From NCBI GenBank assembly GCA_020081605.1, contig JAHREC010000018.1, positions 5,208,001 to 5,272,000 of the forward strand: DNA of 64,000 nucleotides, in the 5' to 3' direction. The notes under the pieces are model-generated. The model did not search any database, was not told the origin of the DNA, and saw nothing but the letters and a program-made list of their open reading frames with translations. Positions 55,173-64,000 of this stretch are shown here, one piece after another. The stretch's first letter is position 1, and the number at the start of each line of letters is the position of its first letter. A program made the translations under genes and the position numbers. Source of the DNA: Albifimbria verrucaria (lineage: Eukaryota > Ascomycota > Sordariomycetes > Hypocreales > Stachybotryaceae).

Positions 55173-57380
55173 TCACCTCTTTGGACGTTTGTTCGGACGA
55201 TTCTTCTCCAGATCTTCAACTCCAGTCGAGGCGTCATCTCCAACAATACTTGCCTCATCCGCGTTACGCTCATCTGGTTCATCATCTCCGTTGGAATCTT
55301 CACTCTCTGTACCAGCTGTGGCACTGAATGACAGTCGTTTTGATGAAGTTTCTTCCGTCTCACTGCCGAAACCTTCAAACTCTTCTTCATCATCTGTATC
55401 ATCAGGGGCATCCTTCTCCTCTGCCGCCTCTTCATGGTTGCGCTTCCGAGGCATCTCTCCAAGCTTCCCAGCGCGGCCAGCAATAGTAGAGTCAGCACCG
55501 TCACTGACCGGGGCCGGCGTGAACCAAGGGATTTTGCCTCTCATGAAGTCATTCAAGACCATCTTTGCAACGCCATCCAAATCAGCCTCACCCCACGCAG
55601 AAGACGGCCTCCTTTTCTTGCCAACAGTTCTAAGAACTCAGTTGAGTTCTGCCAGCCTTTGAGATCGTACGTCTTCTCCATGTGATGCCGTTTTACTCTA
55701 GATAACAAGGCTGTGATGTACTGCTCTGGATGCTCCACCTTCTCGACACGAACAACACCACGAAGAACCAAGTCTGTAGGAGTATCTTGACTTGAGGGGG
55801 CACGACACCAGGACAGTCGATGAGATAAATACGCTTCATGAGGGTCACGTATTGCCACACCTTCGTCTCTCCGGGAATAGGTGCCACTGTGCACACCTTC
55901 TTCTTCAGCAATGTGTTAATGATGGAAGACTTGCCCGTGTTCGGGCCTCCAACCAAGCCGACTGAGATTTGCTTGCGATCTGAGTGAAGACTGGAAAATT
56001 GCCTTAGCAGTTGGATCAATGATCCTTTACCGAAAGAGTTCGTAATGCTTGCATGGAAAGCGAGAGTGGGGTATTCCTTGGAAAGGTGTCTAACCCACGC
56101 GGCCTATAGAATAGTTAGTCCTGAGCCCTTGGAAACAGGAGATTGTCAAATATCAAAATGTGTGTATCATCACTAAGAAGTCTACAATCAATGTCCTCAA
56201 GAGGCATAGGTAGACTTCAACTCATCGGTTACACAGCCTTTCTCATGACAGAGACCAAAACGGTGCCCATCAGCCAACAACACGAAGTCGAGGCGGTCGA
56301 GAATGCAATTAATCTCCCAATGTTGTAACAGATAGCCTCAGTAGAAAGATGAAGAGGTATCCTGACAAAGAACATTGGGGTTGTGATAAAGAAATCGACA
56401 AGGCGACAGGGAAGTGGGGAAAAATGCCCAACAGATCAACGAGAGGAAACTTACAGCAACGCTTGTAGGGATTAGATCGCACTTATTCAGAACAAAAATC
56501 AAGTGCTTGTGTGGTGCCTCTTCCTTAAGATACTTCTCGACACTCTTGCACCGGGTTCCCACAGGATCTCGGGCGTCAAGGACATGAATAACGACGTCTG
56601 AGGAATCGATAACCTTGTAGAGCTCGTTCCATATCCTCTTGCTTTGTCCTTTGTCAAAGACAGGTTCGATTGACATTGTCAACTGTTCACCGGCTTCATC
56701 TCCTCTCCAGCCTCACCTGAGGCTCCACTCAACAGCTTTGCTTGTTCCAAACGATCTTGGTAAGAGTCCATGCTCTTCTCCGTGTCATCGGCAAGGTCAG
56801 CAAGACTACTGACACCAAGTTTGACTCTCTTGCGCTGTGCTTTGGGCCCGAAAACCTCCGAGAAAGGGGCGCTTTCGACAGTCATCTTGGCCTTGTGTTG
56901 TTTGATACCGTTGGTGGTCTCCTTGTCTTGCCCATCCCGAATGAGGCTCATTGGGAGCTTGTTTGATTTCAGCAAGACTTGATAAGGATCGTTCGCCTTC
57001 TCTTCCATGGCTTCACGAAATGCCTTGAGTGTATCCTGTGAGATTACTCTGGTATTGGTGAACCACTTGCGGTTGGGCTCGATCCTAGCATTTGGTACAT
57101 CTCGCGACTGGTAGGAAGCTGCTTTGGTAATTTGGCCGTCGGCATTGCGTTGGGCTTTGCCTTCCTTATACATGTTCAGCTTCTTGACTTTTTTCGCATC
57201 GCTAGAGAGCATATTAGTATCAGTGCTCATGCAAAGGGGAAAATGCACAGGACAATGGTGTGCTGAAAAATAGAAAACGCACCGATAGAAGTTCTCGCCC
57301 TTGACGCGAACATTTCCAAGGCCATCTCCCGTCTTGCCCTGACGGGAGCGCCTGGTAGCTTCTTTCTTTCCGGTACCCAT
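55173..57380 (-). CDS. NOG2: Nucleolar GTP-binding protein 2, pre-60S export GTPase (three frameshifts)
   Basis: Nog2/Nug2 is a circularly permuted GTPase that licenses late pre-60S particles for nuclear export and is essential in yeast. Exons: 57283-57380, 56455-57201, 55173-56103; introns 57202-57282 (branch TACTAAT) and 56104-56454 (351 nt). Marks in permuted order: [10 protein letters not shown]4 NKCDLIP, the A-S-I-T-N-S-F-G segment, G1 GGPNTGKSS (usually GYPNTGKSS), P-I-P-G-E-T-K, G3 DCPG, then RGKIPWF and an acidic and basic tail ending K-R-P-K-R. One base is missing at three points: about 56696-56708, in the C run read as GGGGG at 55796-55800 (+ strand), and in CCCC at 55591-55594. With three bases restored the sum is 1779 nt, 592 residues. 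Single, conserved and essential, it argues that these breaks are sequencing errors. It shares a divergent promoter with the gene at 57727. Confidence 0.93.
56104..56454 (-). ncRNA. Candidate intronic snoRNA host (NOG2 intron 2)
   Basis: The intron is 351 nt, four to seven times longer than the other introns here. In Saccharomyces cerevisiae the NOG2 intron encodes the H/ACA snoRNA snR191, which guides pseudouridines in helix 69 of 25S rRNA. This intron contains a perfect 9-bp stem, GAAGTCTAC/GTAGACTTC (- strand, about 56218-56178), followed by GTGATGATACACA, and an upstream GTTACA/TGTAAC pairing. I did not find a clean H box or a convincing guide to helix 69, so this is a lead from host-gene synteny only. 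Confidence 0.3.
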
Positions 57381-57726
57381 AGCGAATCTTTCGCTGGTCC
57401 AAGAAAAATGAAGATGGACTTGAAGCGGGAAAGACGGAGAGGCGGATGGATGCGATTTTGATGTCTTTTTTTTCTGCCCCTAGTAGTTTCCCAGCCCCGT
57501 TACTCCCCACTTTGAGAGGTATTCTCATGCGTACATTGGCTGTGGGACTACTTTGTGGGGATTTCCTCAGACATCTTGGGAAGGCGGTGTAGGAAAGCTG
57601 GTTTTCGGCCGCAGATAATCCGCAGGAGCCTTCTCAAGTTACTTGGATTGGAGTCTGGGATAAAACAATGCCAAATTTTGCCAAACTCCATCAAGCTACC
57701 ATAAGATAATAGCGCTTGATATCACG
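57381..57726. promoter_or_regulatory. Divergent promoter region of NOG2 and the mitochondrial ribosomal protein gene
   Basis: A 346-bp gap separates two start codons that face away from each other. Both products serve ribosome production (cytosolic and mitochondrial), so shared control is plausible. No defined factor site was recognised. Confidence 0.5.
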
Positions 57727-58625
57727 ATGCCTCCGCAACTGGCGTCGCCATGCGTCAGGTCTTCTCTATTCCAGAAACTGCCTTCTTACACGCGAGCTTT
57801 CTCAGTATCCTTAAGCGCTCTCTCCAACCACGTTCCTCCTGAATCTCCTTCCTACATCCGACTCCTTCCAACCCTGATTCCGATTCGGCCAGGCCAACTC
57901 GAGTTCGCGGACATTTGCCTGTGCCACGTCAAATTTTCTCACGCCAGGATGGAGACAGGAAAGCCCAAGCTGCGTACATTGAGCAAACAGTACCCAAGCG
58001 TACCAAAGCTCTAGATCCAAACAACGCAACTCAGAAATGGAAAGCTGAGATGGCTGACGCACGACGAGCCAATCTTGAAGGCGGTCTGCAGGCCTTGTGG
58101 AAGCGACACTCCCGGAAGGAAAGCCTGCGTGAAGCCCGCCTCCACCGCAACAAAGAAGAACAAGCTCGAGCTGCTGCCGCCCCAGAGCGAGACGACGATA
58201 GATTCACGCGGGGCACCGTCCTGGAATCCGTCCTAGACACCAAGGTGCACCCTGACCCCAACCGCTTCTCACGGGTTGACCGAAGTCGGAACAAGATCCT
58301 CACTTTGGAGAGAGCCAAACGCGAAGCGCGACGTGATGCTCTCATCAAGCTGTATATGGGCGCAAGCAGTTTTATTGTCCAAGAGAGCGAGCTCCAGGCA
58401 GAGATTGATCATGTCTTTGCTGATGATTACTTTACGAAGCAAGCAAACGTTGTTACGGAGAATGCATGGGGTCTTCACGGCAAGCCCTTGTCCATCGCGC
58501 AAATGCTCGCACCTACTCATACTCCCACGCATGGCTTGTCGGATATTGACGATGCAGATCATCAGCGCACAGCCATGATGCAAAAGCGAATTGCAGAGGA
58601 ATTTACTGGAGGGAAGATGGAATGA
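57727..58625 (+). CDS. Probable mitochondrial small-subunit ribosomal protein, mS26/Pet123-type (one frameshift)
   Basis: The start ATG at 57727 gives an N-terminus rich in Ser, Arg and hydrophobics with few acids (M-P-P-Q-L-A-S-P-C-V-R-S-S), fitting mitochondrial import. The frame switches at the CC pair 57864-57865: before it P-P-E-S-P-S-Y-I-R-L, after it the frame leading to H-L-P-V-P-R-Q-I-F. With one C restored the gene is 900 nt, 299 residues, without introns. The rest is highly charged and helical: KWKAEMADARRANLEGG, RAKREARRDALIKLYMGA, FIVxESEL, and an end RIAEEFTGGK. The layout (LPVPR-I-F, RRDAL-x-x-LY-x-x-A, FIV) is as I recall for the fungal mitoribosomal family annotated as mS26/Pet123; the exact family name is less sure than the mitoribosomal assignment. 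Confidence 0.6.
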
Positions 58626-58985
58626 TGGAGGCATCTCCGGAGTCCCTTGTAACATACGCATGACCATGTTGGCTTGCTCAATACCTATATCTGTATAACT
58701 CTTTATTGAATTAAGGTACTGGCCTCGTACTGTATCCTAGAAAACACATGTTCCTTGTTCTTGGTACATAAACTATCACGTTTGTTAACTCAAATTGGGG
58801 CGGCTCATGTTGAGTGGCCACCCCTTGACCTGTCAGGTTAGATGTCGCCTGTATAAGCCCCTATAAGATTTGCGTCACCGTTATTGATACATATTTACAT
58901 ATAACTGAGATATACTGATAGATACCCCGAGTCGCTCCATGTACTGCGCTAGAATATTGTCGCCTTGCCCACCCTTGACTCTCAT
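58626..58985. other. Convergent 3' intergenic region
   Basis: Short 360-bp gap between the stop codons of the mitoribosomal gene (+) and the ABC transporter (-). No gene or structured RNA recognised. Confidence 0.5.
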
Positions 58986-61900
58986 CTACCTCCTTTCCAC
59001 CAGCACAATGTGCATCGCAGCATAAGCCAACAAAACAAAAGCCCCGCAAAGATACCCAAGTTCCTGATATCGGACCAGAGAGCATCGTTATTGAAACCGA
59101 AAGAGCTCAGAATGGCGGCCCCGGAACGGTTATATCCAGACCGTACTTGTTATCAACCAATGTCAGCTGCAGTACCTCGTTGACAATAAGGGCCTCAAAA
59201 CCGTAGTGGAAGATAGATAATGTCTGTAGCCAAAGGGCGCCAGGGGTGTAACTTTATGATTTAACAAGAAGCCTGCAAATAAAAGGCTAAAGAGCATGAC
59301 TAGACTGCCAATGAGTTGTGCCACGCTACCATCTTTGCAGACAATGCCGATGAAGAGACATATCGCCGCCGCTGCTAGGTTGAAGAGAATCAGAACGAGC
59401 ATGAACTTGAGGAAGTGGTCGCCATCCGCCACCAAGCCAGTCATGGGATAAATGATAGACCCCATTAGGATGGGAGGAATAATTCTGAGAGGAATGATGT
59501 CGAATAGAACCTTTGCCGCAAAATAAGTAGCTGGTGCATAGTACCCGTTGGCTCGTTCGCGGACGAAGAGTAGCCGTTCAGTAGCAAAGACGTTCAAGCT
59601 TGTCAAGGTACTGAACCCGAAAAGTGCAAGCAGGAAGAAGAACAGCCCGAGTCGGTTTTGGAAACCGGGAATATCGTCCGTTAGTCCATAGAATAAGTAG
59701 CCAGCGAACACCGCAAGGATGATGGCTATAGCGTAGTGCATCAACATGAGCATAGGGTTTCGATATAGATTCTTCCATGTTCTCTGGGAGAGGATAATGA
59801 ACTGATGGAGATACCCAACTCGAGCGTAGCCCTTTCCTACTGCGCTAACATGCTGACTGTTTCCTTCGGCGTCACCATTTGCATTCGGTCCATTCGCATT
59901 CTCTGCAGATGTAACAATCTGCTGAATCTCCTCATGTGTGGCGACAGCAATATCAGAACGGGCGAATGCACGAGTCATGATGTCGAGATCCGTACCGGTA
60001 ACGGCAGAAGGAGGAAGGTCATGAGAATCCTCGTCCAACTGGGCCAATGAGCTAATAGGATTTGGCTGAAGCCTGTAGGAGCTGGTATCCTCACCCCCAG
60101 CATCCGAAGATGCTGCCGTGTCCATGGCTTGCTTTCTTCGGGTGTATAGCTCTCTTTCTTGTCGTGCTCTGACTGAGTTCCGTCGCGAGTTCCGTGGACG
60201 TGGCGAAGCCGACGGAGCCCCAACGCTAGCACCACCTGTACTCATGCCGGAGACGCTTGCAATGGACTTGATAGCGGTCGTGCTGCCTTGGCCAATACTA
60301 GCCGTGTCGATGGAAAGAGTGCCGTCGTCAACAGTTTGGCTGTTTCCTGCATGCATGGTGAGATCAACGAGGTAATCAGCAATGTTGAAACCAACTGGGC
60401 ATTCATAACCGATGGAGTCGAAATACCCCTGACATTGTGCGAAAGAGCCCGAGTAGACAGTCTTGCCTTGAGCCAACAGAATGAGTCTATCGAAAAGAGC
60501 AACAATGTTAGAGCGAGGCTGATGGATTGTGAAGATAACAGTTCTTTTGTAGTTTTTGGCAAGGGTAACAAGGCATTCGACGACATTGTAAGCGTTGTAT
60601 GCATCCAGTCCACTCGTGGGTTCATCGAGGAAGATAATCGAAGGGCTGGTGACCAGTTCGCAAGCAATACTGACACGACGCTTCTCGCCACCAGAGATCC
60701 CTCGGCCTTTGCCTTCTTCCGAGCCTATAAGGAGTCGCGGATATGGTGAATTCCAAGTTCTTTTTCAACTTCATAGACTCTCTGTTCCTTGGCAGTACGG
60801 CTCATGTCCCGTGGTAATCTCAAGAGGGCGCTGTTAAGAATCGTTTCATGAACAGTCAATGTGGGCAGCATGGTGTCCTCTTGGTCCACGAAACCAACCA
60901 CACGCTTGTATGCAGCATCTGAAACCTTTTCACCGTTGACGTAGAAATCGCCAGATACTTGGCCACGCTTATTTTTCCGAGCTAGGATGTCGAGGAAAGT
61001 AGTCTTGCCAGCTCCAGATGCGCCCATAATAGCGGTAACTTCCCAGGATGACATATACCGCGGATGCCGTTGAGAATCGTTTTCCCATTGAGCGAATATG
61101 AGACGTTCTCGAAATAAAGCCCGGCAGGTTTGTGATCTGCCATGAGCTTTGTGTTCTCATCATCGGAATCCTCCAAACGAATCTGACCGTATTGAAACCT
61201 GCGTCTTGATAGATACCATGTCGTAATGATCACAGCGACCACGAAAAGAGCACAACCAGCGATGACACCAGCAATGAGAGGCGTATTGATCTTCTTGACG
61301 GGACGCTTGTAGCCAGGTACTTCTGTCTCGTAGAGACATTCGCCTGCTTGACAGTCAAGGAGAATACTGGAATCCCTGATCAAAGAAATAATCAAGTTGT
61401 CCATTTCGGGTTCCTTGAAGGCACAATCATGAGCCCCACCTCCTTTCTGAGTACATTCGAAGCGTCCAGGGCCACGAATCTCTTGGTCGAGGAAGTCGGT
61501 CAAATCAACTGAGTCGCCTTTACCGCATAGCATTCGATCTGGTATACAGCTGCAGCTCAAATGTTCACATTTATAGGCGGTGCTGTTCTTGTCTTCAGTG
61601 AATTCAGCACCAGATGTACAGTCACTGAGGTGGCAATAGAAGGATTCGACGGCATCAACCCAGACTAGGAAAGTTAGCAGAAAGCACATCGCATCTGATG
61701 TGGTTGTTTCGGGATTCATACATTGGAAATCACACGTTGCCTCTTCCTCCTTGCAGGTGAATGTGACTTGAGGCTTCTGCTTGCCAAGTAGAGTTGTGAT
61801 CTTTTTGTTTGTGACGTCGCACACCTGATGATTGTATTTAACCACTTCGCCATTCTGATAGCAGACACCTCCGGAGTCTGTCCCCAGCAAGGCGTTGCAG

Positions 61901-62525
61901 GCTTTGTCCTCGGTGCAAACATTGCAGTTGATGCCGGTCCAGCCGTCGTCACATTGACAGTCATCGTTGCCACGCATAGGCCGATCCTGCCCGCGCGCAA
62001 GGGAACCGCATACTGAGAGAAGAAGGATGTATAAGCAAACATGTTATGAGGTTCGATGGATTGAGTAGGAATGGCCACGCACGCGGTTGTAAACAGTCGT
62101 CGCCACCGAAGCCATCGGGGCAGTTACACTTCCCGTTGAATTCATTGCAATCCGCATACTGGGCACAGGTGTGAGCTGGTAAAAGGCAGTTAAAGCTGTC
62201 AGGTTGAACAGTTCATGTCAGTGCATTGGTTCGAGTCGAACGGACAGTAGATCACCAACCAAGGAGGGCAGTCGCTGGGCCGGTCATCCATCAAAGCCAG
62301 CTGTGCCCGTAGCATGGCCACGTCAGAGAAACTCGAGTTGCCATAGGCCGCAATGATAGCTGGAAGACAGGTCACGGCTGCAAAAACAAGACCTCTAAGC
62401 CTTGGGGAGCCATGATGGTCGTTGGTTGCAGAGTCCAGTGGATTCTGCGGAAGAGGTGACCGGCGCGGCGATGAAGAGAAGGAAGCACGAGGTTGGACAA
62501 GCATGAAATGAGAATGACGTTCCAA
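58986..62525 (-). CDS. ADP1: Adp1-like ABCG half-transporter with N-terminal EGF-like domain (five frameshifts)
   Basis: ATP-driven half-transporter of the ABCG family, like yeast Adp1; substrate unknown. Exons: 62260-62525, 62083-62195, 61722-62012, 58986-61664; introns 62196-62259, 62013-62082 and 61665-61721. A hydrophobic segment around residue 50 ([18 protein letters not shown]) is a signal or anchor. A Cys-rich EGF-like region follows ([12 protein letters not shown], then [15 protein letters not shown]), then a membrane span ([20 protein letters not shown]) and the ATPase: Walker [10 protein letters not shown], signature ISGGEKRR, Walker [14 protein letters not shown]-loop TIHQPRS. A Ser/Arg-rich linker and about six C-terminal spans ([11 protein letters not shown] onwards) end V-L-V-E-R-R. 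Single bases are missing at 61042-61044, 60731-60732, 59235-59237, 59119-59122 and 59042-59045, all C/G runs. With five restored the sum is 3354 nt, 1117 residues (yeast Adp1 1049). Confidence 0.92.
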
Positions 62526-64000
62526 ACAGCATGGGGTAACGCGGGTGGAGGTTCGTTGGGTCGGTTACTCCAGGCACCAGACTAGACCATGAACTAACCC
62601 GATATTCCAGGTCGCAGCAACCCAAGGTTAAGCTGATGGGGTGAGACACCTGCCTAGCTAGGTTAGACTCTCGATAGCTTGTAGAATGCACTTGAAGACA
62701 AGGTTGAACTCAGCCGGCAGGGCACGTAGTCGCTACCTCCTCGCTGGATGTACAGTAAGGTCAGCTTGCGTGAAGGAACGCACGCATGTTGGCTCCACTT
62801 TGGCAGCATGCGTGGAACACTCCGCCACTCCTGAAACGGTGTTGCTTCTACCTAAGATGGCAAGCATGCAGGTACCGACGTAATATTATCACAACATACT
62901 GATAGACTTATTCTCAACACATTGTTATGCGGGGAGTTTGTGAGGCGCTATTTTAAAAAGTTCACAGAAAAGTGGTCAGTGACACCCATAAAAAGAATGT
63001 GCAAATTATAGATTCTGCCTTGTTACTTAACAGAGAATTTATCGAGCATCAGCTCCAGATCAGACTCATGCACCACCTTCTCTACCTTGCTTGCCCTCCT
63101 TCATGCGTAGGATGGAAGACTTCACACGTTTATCACACATAACACGCGGTACGTCCTCGAAGATGCATAGAGTAGACATTAAGAGTAGGTGCTCATTTCT
63201 TGGCTCTCATGTGACTACTATCTCAGAAACTTGTGGCTTGAAGCTTGCTGTTCTCTTAGCAGAGGTACCAGTATACCTCAGGTAAGTCTGTGGCGAACTC
63301 ATCAACCATGCTTTCAGCCAAAATGAGCATCACTGATTGAACGATAATATCATCCAATATGAAGCAGCCTTGCTCTACTACCTCCTACTCAACGAGAGAA
63401 CCCGACATACAACCAGTGATAAGCATGCGTCCCGTAGCTAGGCGCTTTCCCACGAAAACAGAATAAAGGGTCAGTGTTCCAAAGGGACCTTAATCGTATT
63501 GGCTTCACCACTGTCAATTTACTGGTGATGTACAGTAGATGGATACTAGATGCTAGGAAAAGCATGACAATATGCAGTAGGACTTTCTCCAGCATCCCAC
63601 GAGTAAACTGTCCGAACCCTGAGCGACACGTTCTGTCTTGAAAACCCTTTATTAGTGAACCTAAATCACCCAACCGCTTCTGATCTTAGATGCATGTGGT
63701 GTTAGATAAAGTACATGGTCGGTTGATCAGATTTTGACAGTCCTTCATGTTCACCAATGCAATGGTACCTCATATGGGCACACACTTGGTGATAGAATAA
63801 ACTTCACTACACGCTCAGTGCATACCTAGTACGCATGCACATTTTTCGATTCATACTGGGACTTAGAGGAGTGACAGTCAACTGTCGCATGAACTCGTGC
63901 TACAGTTCGGTGCAGCATGGTACTTAGGTAGGGGCCTAGACAGCGTACATTGGACAGGTACTTAAGTGACTTACTTTGTTACTTCCGTTGGCATGCACTT
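62526..64000. other. Upstream intergenic region of the ABC transporter
   Basis: Normal composition with several TACTTAAG/TAGGTACC-like promoter-type words near 63920-63970. Open frames of up to 94 codons have no recognisable features. No gene supported to the window end. Confidence 0.4.

Noticed and set aside
56161..56280. C/D box snoRNA in the NOG2 intron (GTGATGA present)
   Set aside because: No CTGA D box follows at a suitable distance and no terminal stem brings the ends together.
60242..60691. 149-codon frame on the - strand within the ABC transporter
   Set aside because: It is out of frame with the signature, Walker B and H-loop of the transporter over the same bases.

Overview
The window comes from the nuclear genome of a filamentous ascomycete (Pezizomycotina). 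Sordariomycetes, probably Hypocreales-like, is my inference. The grounds are fungal introns of about 50-80 nt with CTAAC-type branch sites, a class II hydrophobin, lysine synthesis by the alpha-aminoadipate route, and a long AT-only block of the kind made by repeat-induced point mutation (RIP).

Layout. Positions 1 to about 42,060 are almost pure A/T with no usable reading frame. Inside are decayed repeats: at least three copies of one dispersed family, a 9.87-kb chromodomain Ty3/gypsy element (20573-30441) with two 132-bp LTRs and a 5-bp target duplication that has split one of those copies, a probable Ty1/copia element (about 35.3-42.06 kb), and several tandem repeats, including 56 perfect copies of a 9-bp unit. 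Composition changes abruptly at about 42,060-42,170.

The right part (42.17-64 kb) is ordinary gene-bearing DNA: homoisocitrate dehydrogenase (-), a class II hydrophobin with a long Asp/Asn/Gly tract (-), an Avt3/Avt4-like vacuolar amino-acid transporter (+), a small helix-turn-helix-like protein (-), a doubtful gene remnant (-), the pre-60S GTPase Nog2 (-) divergent from a mitochondrial ribosomal protein (+), and an Adp1-like ABCG transporter (-). The genes do not form a pathway or cluster; they look like unrelated housekeeping and surface genes.

The most important point for a user is that six genes are broken by single-base deletions, nearly all in short C or G runs (12 sites, three of them in NOG2, which is essential in yeast). 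Restoring one base per site makes every exon sum a multiple of three. I read this as residual sequencing error in a long-read assembly rather than gene death. The transporter is different: it carries one in-frame TGA and no frameshift. I found no convincing undescribed system. The best leads are the long NOG2 intron (the yeast NOG2 intron hosts snoRNA snR191), the unexplained 2.7 kb between the chromodomain and the 3' LTR of the gypsy element, and the intact 9-bp minisatellite.
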